Assembly: GCA_024230295.1 (NCBI GenBank)
Contig: JAAERN010000009.1
Span: 62,001-126,000, forward strand
Direction: 5' to 3'
From: Planctomycetota bacterium
GTDB lineage: Bacteria; Planctomycetota; Phycisphaerae; Phycisphaerales; SM1A02
DNA length: 64,000 bases
This document shows, one piece after another, positions 12,223 to 21,223 of this stretch (the first letter of the stretch is position 1; each line of letters begins with the position of its first letter). The position numbers and the translations under genes were made by a program. The notes beneath the pieces were generated by a model. That model did not search any database. It was not told the DNA's origin and saw only the letters and a list, made by a program, of their open reading frames with translations.

Positions 12223-13171
12223 CCGCCCCCTTTCGACCGGGGTCCGTTGGCATGTCTGGCGGGTGGTGGGTTCGGCCATCGGAATCGTGCTCGTGGTCTT
12301 GGCAATCTGGCTGGTTGTGTCACACACATCACAAGTCTCGCACGCTTGGTCTTCGTTGCGATCGCCGGACCCACTGACAATTTTTGTGCTGGCGGCGACC
12401 ATCATCGCCTCAATCCCCATTACGGCAGCCGTGCAACAATTCATGCTTCGTCGTATGGCTAGTGTTCATGTTGGCCTCGGTGAAATGTCCGGCCTTGTGT
12501 CGGTGGCAACCCTCCTGAACATGCTTCCACTTTGGCCAGGAGCGATCGGACGCATCGGATACCACCGTGTTGTTCACGGCGTGCATCCAGTTCGCGCCGG
12601 GATGGCGATCGTTGCGTCGCGGCTTCTTGCATGCGGGGCAGGGGCGGCGCTTCTTGCCGCTGCCCTGTTCATAGGAACCGGCGGCGTTCGGCCCCTTGCT
12701 GCAGCCTGGCTGGCATCATTGGCTACAATTCTGGTCATCAGTTGCTGGCCAGCCTTGCGATTGGCGAGTTTGGCTGCCGCATTTGTCTGGATTGACATGC
12801 TGGTGACGGCAGCGCGATACATGGCTGCCTTTCAATTGCTTGGCACACCACTCAGCGGCGAAACGGCGGCAGCGGTGGCGGGCGTTTCGGTAGTTGCTTC
12901 GAGTATTCCGTTTCTTGGAAGTGGTCCCGGCCTTCGAGAATGGGCCGTGGGTTGGATGGCCGCGCGGCTGGAGTATTTACCCGATGCGTTGGTCATCGGC
13001 GTCATGGCCGACCTGCTCGTGCGGGCCGCCACACTGGTGCTGTTGCTGCCAATCGGCGGCATTTCACTGCGGTGGCTCGGTCGAAATCTTCGGACCGCAG
13101 TCGAGGCTTCGCGGGCCAGTGAACCGGGAACTAATCCGAGTCTGGATCAATTCCAAGATCACGCACCGTGA
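12203..13171 (+). CDS. YbhN/lysylphosphatidylglycerol-synthase-TM-like integral membrane protein
   Basis: Multiple TM helices with MLPLWPGAIGRIGYHRVVHGV and FLGSGPGLREWAVGW motifs of the flippase-like family. Overlaps the preceding ORF by 20 bp. Confidence 0.65.
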   Translation: MQQQVPDRPLSTGVRWHVWRVVGSAIGIVLVVLAIWLVVSHTSQVSHAWSSLRSPDPLTIFVLAATIIASIPITAAVQQFMLRRMASVHVGLGEMSGLVSVATLLNMLPLWPGAIGRIGYHRVVHGVHPVRAGMAIVASRLLACGAGAALLAAALFIGTGGVRPLAAAWLASLATILVISCWPALRLASLAAAFVWIDMLVTAARYMAAFQLLGTPLSGETAAAVAGVSVVASSIPFLGSGPGLREWAVGWMAARLEYLPDALVIGVMADLLVRAATLVLLLPIGGISLRWLGRNLRTAVEASRASEPGTNPSLDQFQDHAP

Positions 13172-13664
13172 AGAGTGCGTCGAAGTTGTATCCGGCCGAT
13201 TCGATCGTCTCCCGAGCCCCCTGAAGGCGGTCCACGACAGCAATGATGGCTGTGACGGTGGCGCCAGCATCTTCGATATCACGAGCCGCCTCAAGCACCT
13301 GGCCGCCCGTCGTGGCGACATCTTCCAACAAGACAACACAATCGCTGGCCTCCAGTGCGCCTTCGAATCGCTTGGCAGTACCGTAGTCCTTCTTCTGGTT
13401 GCGAACAAAGAGGCATGGAAGCCCCGAGGCCATAGAGGCGGTTGTAACTAGTGGAATGCCACCAAGTTCGGCGCCTGCAAGCAGCGTGGTTCCCTCGGGA
13501 ATCCGAGCGGCAAACAGGTGGCCGAGTTCCTTCAAAACGTCGGCCTGTGTCGAAAAGCGGTACTTGTCGATGTACCAAGTGCTTGTGCGGCCGCTACGGA
13601 GCGTGAAGTTCCCCCGAAGAACGGCGGTTTCGGCGATTCTCTCAGCGAGTGATGGGGTCGACAT
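13131..13664 (-). CDS. pyrE: Orotate phosphoribosyltransferase
   Basis: GNFTLRSGRTSTWYIDKYRFST, LLAGAELGGIPL, FVRNQKKDYGTAKRFEG, VVLLEDVATTGGQVLEAA (PRPP-binding loop). Confidence 0.92.
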   Translation of the reverse strand: MSTPSLAERIAETAVLRGNFTLRSGRTSTWYIDKYRFSTQADVLKELGHLFAARIPEGTTLLAGAELGGIPLVTTASMASGLPCLFVRNQKKDYGTAKRFEGALEASDCVVLLEDVATTGGQVLEAARDIEDAGATVTAIIAVVDRLQGARETIESAGYNFDALFTVRDLGIDPDSD

Positions 13665-13737
13665 GGCTGGGGAGCGTACACGACTGCCCCCACGCATGGT
13701 TTCCCCCACGGGCCGCTGCCGGTACCTTTTCCTCCCT

Positions 13738-14949
13738 ATGACATCGGTTTGCTTCTATTTTCAGATCCATCAGCCGTTCCGGCTCAGGCGGTACTCGGTT
13801 TTTCGCTCCGACCCGTTCTACTTTGACAGCGAGTCCAACCGCTCGATTATGGAGAAGGTCGCCGAGAAGTGTTACCGCCCGATGACGACCAAGTTGCTTG
13901 ATCTGATCAAACGGCACGACGGTCGCTTCAAGATTAGTTTCTCTGTGACCGGAACCGCCATTGAGCAAATGCAGGCTTGGGCGCCAGATGTGTTGGATCT
14001 GTTGCAGCAGTGCGCCGCGAGTGGATGCGCCGACTTCTTAGCTGAGACCAGTCACCACTCGCTGTGCGCGGTCTACGCTCCGAGCGAGTTTCAACAGCAG
14101 GTCGATCGGCATGTCTCGCTCATGCGGGATCTTTTCGATATCGAACCGATCGTATTTAGAAACACCGAACTGATTTACTCGGATCGGATCGCAAGCATGG
14201 TGGCGGAATCTGATCAGTTCAAGGGCATGGTGTGCGAGGGTGTGGACAGACTTCTCGGAGACCGCTCGCCAGCGTGGGTGTACGCGCCAACTGGCAGTGG
14301 CGACTATCTGCCTGCGGCACCGCTGCGATTGCTGCTCAAGAACTACCGACTCAGTGACGACATTGCGTTTCGGTTCTCAGACAAAAACTGGTCCGAGTGG
14401 CCGCTCGATGCATCGAGGTTCGCAGGATGGGTCGACTGTATTAATGGTGATGGGCACCTCTGCAACCTGTTCATGGACTACGAGACGTTCGGGGAGCACC
14501 AGTGGGCTGATAGTGGGATCTTCGAATTCATGGACGCTTTGCCAGGCAAGGTGTTTGACACCAATCCAGGTCAGAATGACTTCATCACCGTTCGTGAGGC
14601 GGTTTCAAAATTCGATCCAGTGGGGGTGTACAAGGCCCCAGATCCCATCTCATGGGCCGACTCTGAACGCGACCTGAGCGCCTGGATCGGCAACGCCATG
14701 CAGGAAAACGCGGCGGCAGAACTGTATCGGTTGGAGGGCCCTGTCAAGAAGGCCAGCGAGTCTGGCGACGACTGGATCCTCGAGGACTGGCGAAAGTTGA
14801 CGACATCGGACCATCTCTATTACATGTGTACGAAGTACTGGGCCGATGGTGATGTACACAAGTACTTCAGCCCGTATGACAGTCCATATGATGCCTACAT
14901 CAACTTCATGAACGTGCTGGACAATATTCGTGTGCGGTGCGAAAGTTGA
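13738..14949 (+). CDS. Glycoside hydrolase family 57 (alpha-amylase-like)
   Basis: MTSVCFYFQIHQPFRL, ETSHHSLCAVY, VFRNTELIYSDRIA, CNLFMDYETFGEHQW; C-terminal SDHLYYMCTKYWADGDVHKYFSPYDSPYDAYINFMNVL. Confidence 0.9.
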   Translation: MTSVCFYFQIHQPFRLRRYSVFRSDPFYFDSESNRSIMEKVAEKCYRPMTTKLLDLIKRHDGRFKISFSVTGTAIEQMQAWAPDVLDLLQQCAASGCADFLAETSHHSLCAVYAPSEFQQQVDRHVSLMRDLFDIEPIVFRNTELIYSDRIASMVAESDQFKGMVCEGVDRLLGDRSPAWVYAPTGSGDYLPAAPLRLLLKNYRLSDDIAFRFSDKNWSEWPLDASRFAGWVDCINGDGHLCNLFMDYETFGEHQWADSGIFEFMDALPGKVFDTNPGQNDFITVREAVSKFDPVGVYKAPDPISWADSERDLSAWIGNAMQENAAAELYRLEGPVKKASESGDDWILEDWRKLTTSDHLYYMCTKYWADGDVHKYFSPYDSPYDAYINFMNVLDNIRVRCES

Positions 14950-16460
14950 TGATGGCCGTCGATATTGTCAGTACGCGGACCGTCATCGGCATGGAGATCC
15001 ATGTCGAACTCGCAACACGAACCAAGATGTTCTCGCGGACGCCGAATGTGGCGCATCCAGATTGGTATGACGCACCACCAAATTCGCTATGCGATCCAGT
15101 GTGCCTCGGGTTGCCCGGTGCCTTGCCAACGATGAACCGCCGTGCAGTTGAGATGTCCATGCTTGTGGGCATGGCGCTGGGCTGCCGCATTCCCGATCAA
15201 AGCAACTGGGATCGAAAGAACTACTTCTACCCCGATCTTCCCAAGGGCTACCAGATCAGCCAATACGAACACCCACTGTGCGCCGAGGGCGCCATCGATA
15301 TTCCGCTGGCATCCGGTGGTACAGGGACAATCCGAATTACGCGGGCCCATCTTGAAGAGGACACCGCGAAGTCGGGTCACGAACTTCCAGGTGGTGTCGA
15401 GACCGAGGGAACGATCGTCGACTACAACCGCGCTGGCACGCCGCTGCTGGAGATCGTGACGGAGCCTGACTTCAGTTGCGCCGACGATGCCGTGACATTC
15501 GGCCGCGAACTTCGCGCTATCTGCAGGGCGCTCGGTGTGACCGAGGGCATCATGCAGCGGGGCCACATGCGGTTTGAGCCGAACATTAATGTTGTGATGA
15601 CGCTCAAGGATGGCCGTGAGATCGCCACACCTATCGCCGAGATTAAGAATCTCAACTCGTTCCGTGCGGTGCACGGCGCCATTGAGTACGAGGCGAAGCG
15701 GCAAGTCGAACAGTGGCTGGAAGATGGTCTCGAGATGGGGCCGGGTGCCAAGTCGACGCGAGGATGGGATGACGCCAAGTGCGTCACCGTGATGCAGCGA
15801 TCTAAGGAGGACGCGCACGACTATCGCTACTTTCCTGAGCCAGACCTCGTACCCGTCGAAGTGGACGACGTGTGGCGCGAGCGGATTCGGTCCCAGATCC
15901 CTGAACTTCCGATGCAGCGGCGAATCCGATATCAGAATGACTGGGGCATTTCGGCCAAGGATGCAGCGGCGCTCACTGAAGAGCCGGCAATGGCGGTGTT
16001 CTTCGACGAATGTGTTGCTGCAGCGACGGCTGGTGGGGAAGGGGCGGCGTTGGCGACCGCAAAGTACCTCCTCAATACCGGTGTTCGGGTCGCGCGCGAG
16101 CGAGATCGATCGGCGCATGACTGCGGAATTACGCCCATGCAGGTGGCTGGCATTCTTGCGATGTTGGAGGATGGCGATATCGGATCATCATCCGCGACTT
16201 CGCTCTTCGGACTGCTCTGCGATTCAGATGACGAAGCAGGCGTGGTGGCCGAGCGGGAGCAACTTCTGCAAGTAAGCGATACTGCTTCACTGGATAGTTG
16301 GATCGACGAGGCGCTGGCCGCGCAGCCTCAGGCTGCGGAAGACTTCGCAGCGGGCAAGGATGCAGCAGTCGGTCGAATCATGGGCCACGTGATGAAAGCC
16401 AGTGGCGGGGCAGCCGATGCGGGCCTTGTTCGGGCGCGATTGGTTGAGCGGCTTCGCTGA
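14949..16460 (+). CDS. gatB: Aspartyl/glutamyl-tRNA(Asn/Gln) amidotransferase subunit B
   Basis: VIGMEIHVELATRTKMFSRTPN, RKNYFYPDLPKGYQISQYEHPL, LEEDTAKS, DYNRAGTPLLEIVTEPDF, RSKEDAHDYRYFPEPDL. ORF opens at 14937. Confidence 0.96.
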   Translation: MMAVDIVSTRTVIGMEIHVELATRTKMFSRTPNVAHPDWYDAPPNSLCDPVCLGLPGALPTMNRRAVEMSMLVGMALGCRIPDQSNWDRKNYFYPDLPKGYQISQYEHPLCAEGAIDIPLASGGTGTIRITRAHLEEDTAKSGHELPGGVETEGTIVDYNRAGTPLLEIVTEPDFSCADDAVTFGRELRAICRALGVTEGIMQRGHMRFEPNINVVMTLKDGREIATPIAEIKNLNSFRAVHGAIEYEAKRQVEQWLEDGLEMGPGAKSTRGWDDAKCVTVMQRSKEDAHDYRYFPEPDLVPVEVDDVWRERIRSQIPELPMQRRIRYQNDWGISAKDAAALTEEPAMAVFFDECVAAATAGGEGAALATAKYLLNTGVRVARERDRSAHDCGITPMQVAGILAMLEDGDIGSSSATSLFGLLCDSDDEAGVVAEREQLLQVSDTASLDSWIDEALAAQPQAAEDFAAGKDAAVGRIMGHVMKASGGAADAGLVRARLVERLR

Positions 16461-16474
16461 ATTTCCAGATCTTC

Positions 16475-16939
16475 CTACGCCGTCACTGAAACCATGTTGA
16501 TCGGGCTCAGTGGTCGATCGCCACCATCGGTCTCGGTTGCACCAATTTTGCGAACGACATCGAGCCCGTCGGTCACCTTACCGAAAGCTGTGTATTGCCC
16601 ATCAAGGTGCTGGCAGTGATCTCGGCCAAGACAGATAAAGAACTGGCTTCCAGCAGAGTTTGGGTCGCTCGTCCGCGCCATCGACAGAACACCCTCATCG
16701 TGCTTGCGGTCATTGAACTCGGCGTCTACTGACCAGCCCGGACCACCGGTGCCGGTTCCATCGGGACACCCACCCTGAATCATGAAACCCTCAATAATTC
16801 GGTGGAATCCCGTGTCGTTGTAGAACCCATCACGGGCGAGTTTCTGGAAGTTCTCGACGTGCTTCGGGGCGACGTCATCCCAGAGTTCTAGGGTGAGAGG
16901 TCCGAGGGTGGTTTCGACGGCGGCGGTTGGATAGCTCAT
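16475..16939 (-). CDS. Cyclophilin-type peptidyl-prolyl cis-trans isomerase
   Basis: NFQKLARDGFYNDTGFHRIIEGFMIQGGCPDGTGTGGPG, LSMARTSDPNSAGSQFFIC. Confidence 0.94.
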   Translation of the reverse strand: MSYPTAAVETTLGPLTLELWDDVAPKHVENFQKLARDGFYNDTGFHRIIEGFMIQGGCPDGTGTGGPGWSVDAEFNDRKHDEGVLSMARTSDPNSAGSQFFICLGRDHCQHLDGQYTAFGKVTDGLDVVRKIGATETDGGDRPLSPINMVSVTA

Positions 16940-16981
16940 ACGGGCAGTGTACCGGTCCCGCCCGTGGTCCTGTCAACACGC

Positions 16982-17833
16982 CTACCGCCGCCCCGGTTCA
17001 AGTGACGCAACCATCTGCCCAGCACGCCAAATGCGAACGGTTCCATCACTGGAACTGACAGTGAGCGCGATCGACCGCGTGGAGTCTGTAATGCCAGCCG
17101 CGGCCGCATGGCGAGCACCAAGCCCAGCTTCGATCTGATGGCGTGATGTTGCCAAGAGTCGTGTCCCTGCTGATTCGACTACACCGTTTCCTCGAATGAG
17201 AATGGCACCGTCGAGTTGTGAATACTCCCGAATCGTCTCTGTCATCCGTTGATCCAAAATGTTTCGAGACTTCTCGGGGTATCCCTGGAATGGATTCAAG
17301 ATCATCTGCTCGGACTTGGTCAGTACCTCCGACGTATCACCAACCACAAGAAGTGCTCCGATGTGCCGGCCTTCTCGGCCGTGCGCGCCGAGGTGCAGAG
17401 CCAGATCAAGGGAACGTTGAAAGACGGTCCGCTTGATGTGTTCGGCGATTGATGGTTGATCTGATGCATGGAGCAATTCATATTCGGCGCCGAGATGCAG
17501 CACGATCAGGCTGTCAAGGAGACCGCGGTAGGGACCCGTCAAAAAGACAGCCGTGTCGGCGAGGTCGAGCAACCGCCGCGATACCGCCACAAGCGCTGCC
17601 AACTTGACCTGTCCGAGGCGGTCGAGTTCCACATCCGGAACACTCAAAATCTGTTGTGGTGGAATTCGAAGTCGGTCTGCTCGCCTTTGATCGTCAACCC
17701 GTCTCGTTAGGAGAATGGTTCCTTCGGGAGGCTCGGTCCCCTCGGGCAGTGCTTCGGCTGCCACCAGTACCGCCTTGGCACCGGACGCTCGGGCGATTCC
17801 GGCGGCAGCTTCGACAAGCAGATTGGCTGTCAT
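16982..17833 (-). CDS. DisA_N/DAC-domain protein (putative diadenylate cyclase, c-di-AMP)
   Basis: IGALLVVGDTSEVLTKSEQMILNPFQGYPEKSRNILDQRMTETIREYSQLDGAILI and LGARHAAAAGITDSTRSIALTVSSSDGTVRIWRAG resemble the DAC nucleotide-binding domain. ORF opens at 17854. Confidence 0.8.
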   Translation of the reverse strand: MTANLLVEAAAGIARASGAKAVLVAAEALPEGTEPPEGTILLTRRVDDQRRADRLRIPPQQILSVPDVELDRLGQVKLAALVAVSRRLLDLADTAVFLTGPYRGLLDSLIVLHLGAEYELLHASDQPSIAEHIKRTVFQRSLDLALHLGAHGREGRHIGALLVVGDTSEVLTKSEQMILNPFQGYPEKSRNILDQRMTETIREYSQLDGAILIRGNGVVESAGTRLLATSRHQIEAGLGARHAAAAGITDSTRSIALTVSSSDGTVRIWRAGQMVASLEPGRR

Positions 17834-17897
17834 GGCAGGGTCGGGCACGGGCACGCTCCGAGTAGTTGCGGTGTGCAGTCAACGGTCGGTGTGGTGG

Positions 17898-18707
17898 CTA
17901 TCTGCTGAAGTTAGGACGGCTCTTGAACTTCGAGATTCCAGTTGGCACAAGGAACGTGTGGCCTCGATACCTCGTGAGCGATCCGCTGAGTAGGACCGGC
18001 TTGCGATAGTCGGTTCCTTTGCCGGATCGAATCAGCTTTGTGAGTGTCGGAGAGGGGAGCAGTACAGCCGGTTCGTCTTCCATGCCCCAGGCGTCCGAGT
18101 CGTACACGAAGACCCAAGCACCATGACGACCTCGAAGAAGGCGACCGCGGCGTGAGAGAATCAGTGTTCCATCCAACGGCCCGCTTCGAGGCGAAGCTTC
18201 ATCGCCGCGATCTACGGTTGTTGGCAGTGTCGGGACGGATTGTTGCAGCCGCGCAACAATGTCGGCCACACTGTCTCCCTCGGCAGTTCCGCTTCGCATC
18301 TCATCGTCTGGATCTCGCTGCACCACATCCGGTACGTTGCGTGGTGCGATGGAGGTCTGCACTTCGGCATGCTTTGGCATGAGCCAATTGCGGCTCTCGA
18401 AGACTGTGACGTCGCCCGAGACTGTAAATGTTGGCGGGGATTCCTCAGACGCCTGCCATCGTTCCATGTCTTCCAGCACCCGGTTTGGCAGGAGCAAGAA
18501 GTCTCGAGTTCGTCCTTCTGGGTCGGCGGCATCGCCGATCAGTCTGAGGACCCAGGGCGACCACTCGTCGTCCCTCACCATGATCCCATCAACACGCGTC
18601 AGAACCGCCCCGTTGGGAACCAGAGGAGCTGGTCCGGCGGTGGGAGGAGAAGATTCCGAACCCAAAAGGCACGCCGATATTGCCAAGGCCAATGCAGTCA
18701 TGCCCAC
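17898..18707 (-). CDS. Hypothetical exported/lipoprotein-like protein
   Basis: N-terminal MGMTALALAISACLLGSESSPPTAG resembles a lipoprotein signal. Confidence 0.55.
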   Translation of the reverse strand: MGMTALALAISACLLGSESSPPTAGPAPLVPNGAVLTRVDGIMVRDDEWSPWVLRLIGDAADPEGRTRDFLLLPNRVLEDMERWQASEESPPTFTVSGDVTVFESRNWLMPKHAEVQTSIAPRNVPDVVQRDPDDEMRSGTAEGDSVADIVARLQQSVPTLPTTVDRGDEASPRSGPLDGTLILSRRGRLLRGRHGAWVFVYDSDAWGMEDEPAVLLPSPTLTKLIRSGKGTDYRKPVLLSGSLTRYRGHTFLVPTGISKFKSRPNFSR

Positions 18708-18847
18708 CAGCGTACCCAGCAGGCCGCCAAAAAACTGCGACGGCCGTGATCCTGCCGAACTTTCGCCCCGATCGCACCGCCAGGTCTCTATCTGCTCGCT
18801 TGCGCCTTTGCCCCAAAGGTCGCTCGCAGGTATCCTTGTCTACCTCT

Positions 18848-18921
18848 GGCCGAGTGCCCAAGTGGACTAAGGGACCGGATTGCAAATCCGGCATTCGTGG
18901 GTTCGAATCCCACCTCGGCCT
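18848..18921 (+). tRNA. tRNA-Cys (anticodon GCA)
   Basis: Acceptor GGCCGAG/CTCGGCC, anticodon arm CCGGATTGCAAATCCGG, T-arm GTGGGTTCGAATCCCAC, discriminator T; CCA not encoded. Confidence 0.95.
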
Positions 18922-19011
18922 TTGACCGCCAGATGACACCGACCCACCCACTGTGCTAATCACATGCTTAGGCAGTGACGAATCGCAACTCGGAGAGAGT
19001 CGAATCCTCCA

Positions 19012-19716
19012 ATGTCCATGCCTCCTCACATTCTGATTGTTGAAGACGAGTGTGAAATTGGTGAACTTGTGCGGCTGCATGTTGAGAAGGCTGGCTATCG
19101 CACGAAGCTTGTTGAGTCTGGTGAGTCCGCGCTTCAGCATGCCCAGGGAAATGCGGTCGATTTGATCATTCTCGACCTGATGCTTCCCGGTATCGACGGC
19201 CTAGAGGTCTGTAAGCGTCTTCAGTGGGAGAAGTCTACGCGGCACATCCCAGTCATCATGTTGACCGCCCGTGGCGAGGACGCGGATATTGTCACGGGTC
19301 TTGAACTCGGAGCGGTCGATTACATCGTCAAGCCATTCAGCGCCAAGGTGCTGGTTGCGAGAATCCGAAACGCACTGCGCCGCGGTGACGACGTGATTTC
19401 GGACGGCGATCTGGAACATGCGCACGGCATCGAAATCAACGAAGATCGATTCGAAATCCACGTTCATGGAGAGCCAATTGAGGTAACGGTCAGCGAGTTT
19501 CACATCCTCAGGTTTTTGGCCTCTCGCCCCGGATTTGTCCGAACCAGAGAACAGATCATCGACGCAACACACGGCCCCCGCGTCGTGATGTCCAACCGCA
19601 CAATTGACGTTCACATCACATCACTGCGGCGCAAGTTGGGGTCAGCTGGTGATCTCATTGAAACGGTTCGTGGAGTTGGGTATCGACTCGACGACGGCGG
19701 GCCGGCGAGCCTATGA
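19012..19716 (+). CDS. phoB: OmpR/PhoB-family response regulator
   Basis: Receiver domain ILIVEDECEIGELV, DLIILDLMLPGIDGLEVCKRL, DYIVKPFSAKVLVARI plus winged-helix VVMSNRTIDVHITSLRRKLG...IETVRGVGYRL. Phosphate context. Confidence 0.88.
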   Translation: MSMPPHILIVEDECEIGELVRLHVEKAGYRTKLVESGESALQHAQGNAVDLIILDLMLPGIDGLEVCKRLQWEKSTRHIPVIMLTARGEDADIVTGLELGAVDYIVKPFSAKVLVARIRNALRRGDDVISDGDLEHAHGIEINEDRFEIHVHGEPIEVTVSEFHILRFLASRPGFVRTREQIIDATHGPRVVMSNRTIDVHITSLRRKLGSAGDLIETVRGVGYRLDDGGPASL

Positions 19717-21167
19717 ATACCAATCGGTCCACCAGGGGTTTGTTGTGTCGAACAGCACTCCCGATCGTGGCCGCGCAAATCGTCGTGTTGGCTGGCTTGG
19801 CGTGGGCTATCGCCACCATGATCGATCCTGCGAAATACGGCGCAGTGCTTGGGATTGTGGCTGTCGGTGCTGTGCTGTCGTTGCTTGCAACCACAGTAAT
19901 CACGGTGTGGATCGCCAAACGCACTGAACGGCAGATTCACAGCATGGCCATGACAGCAGCGCGTCTCGCCGAAGGCGACCTTGTGAGTCGGTTCGAACTA
20001 GATCTTCCTGGCGCACTGGGTGGGCTGTCGGAATCTCTCAATCAAGTGGCCACTTATCAGGGTGATCGAATTAGACAGCTTGGATTGCAACAGAACGAGA
20101 TGCAGGGAATCCTTCACGCCATGAGCACGGGCGTCATCGCGATGGCGTTGGATGGTCGAGTCATCAGTATGAATCCGGCGGCGGTGAACATGCTTGCAGT
20201 CGGCGAGATGGATGTCAGGGGCCGTGATATTGGCGAGATCGGCGTTGATCCCGAGCTCGTTCAATTTGCGACATCTGTCACATCTCAAGGCGGACACGGA
20301 GAAACAGAGCTAGCGATCGGCGGATCGACAGGGCAACGCCTTGTTGCCCGCAGTGAATCCATTCACGACAACCAATCGGCTCTTGTCGGCATCGTTTTGC
20401 TTCTTGATGATGTCACGCGGCTCCGCCAGTTGGAGCACATGCGGGTCGATTTTGCAGCCAACGTATCACACGAGTTGCGCACGCCCATCACATCCATTCA
20501 CGGCTACGCCGAACTGATGGTCGATGAGAAGGATGGATCTGATCGCTTGCGGTATGCAGAAGTCATTCTCAGGAGTTCCGCAAGGCTCTCGTCGATTATC
20601 GATGACCTTCTCTCGCTTGCAAGACTCGAGGATCCACTGAGGGCACAACTGCAGGAACGAGAGTTAGTACAGATTCATGAGTTACTGGACGAGGTTGTCA
20701 GAGCCTGCTCGGCAGAGGCGGAGAAGGGCAGGGTGATCCTGAAGATTGAGTGTCACGAACACCTCGAGTGTCACGGCAGTCGACAGCTCTTGGAGCAAGC
20801 CGTGGGCAACTTGGTTGTCAACGCGATCCGGTACGGCCCCGAGGACTCTTCGGTCACACTGTCCGCGCAGGCGATCGCTGGGGGTCAGATACAGATCAGC
20901 GTTTCGGATCATGGCCCCGGGATCGAATCTTCCCACCGCGAGCGCATTTTCGAGCGGTTCTACCGCGTCGACAAGGGTCGCAGCCGCGAAGTGGGGGGGA
21001 CCGGCCTTGGTTTGGCAATCGTCAAACACATTGCACTGGCGCATGGTGGCCATGTCGAGTTGAAAAGTGGTGTGGGACAGGGATCTGTATTTCGCATCAC
21101 GCTCCCCGTTTCCGCGCCGGCAAGATCTCCTGAACACGATCTTAACACGACACACATACATTCTTAG
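19713..21167 (+). CDS. phoR: Sensor histidine kinase (PhoR-like; HAMP, PAS, HisKA, HATPase)
   Basis: FAANVSHELRTPITSIHGYAE, NLVVNAIRYGPEDSSV, VSDHGPGIESSHRERIFERFYRVDKGRSREVGGTGLGLAIVKHIALAHGG. ATGA overlap with phoB. Confidence 0.9.
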   Translation: MNTNRSTRGLLCRTALPIVAAQIVVLAGLAWAIATMIDPAKYGAVLGIVAVGAVLSLLATTVITVWIAKRTERQIHSMAMTAARLAEGDLVSRFELDLPGALGGLSESLNQVATYQGDRIRQLGLQQNEMQGILHAMSTGVIAMALDGRVISMNPAAVNMLAVGEMDVRGRDIGEIGVDPELVQFATSVTSQGGHGETELAIGGSTGQRLVARSESIHDNQSALVGIVLLLDDVTRLRQLEHMRVDFAANVSHELRTPITSIHGYAELMVDEKDGSDRLRYAEVILRSSARLSSIIDDLLSLARLEDPLRAQLQERELVQIHELLDEVVRACSAEAEKGRVILKIECHEHLECHGSRQLLEQAVGNLVVNAIRYGPEDSSVTLSAQAIAGGQIQISVSDHGPGIESSHRERIFERFYRVDKGRSREVGGTGLGLAIVKHIALAHGGHVELKSGVGQGSVFRITLPVSAPARSPEHDLNTTHIHS

Positions 21168-21223
21168 GGGGCGTGCATTCCCATGCACATCGTCATCGCT
21201 GGGCAAGAATCCGGCGATGAGGG

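Noticed and set aside
13399-13737. 5' extension of the GH57 ORF over pyrE
   Set aside because: Extension is antisense to pyrE; the GH57 family N-terminus begins at MTSVCFYFQIHQPF (13738).
15087-16118. 343 aa minus-strand ORF
   Set aside because: Fully antisense to gatB, whose motifs are unambiguous; typical spurious ORF in GC-rich DNA.
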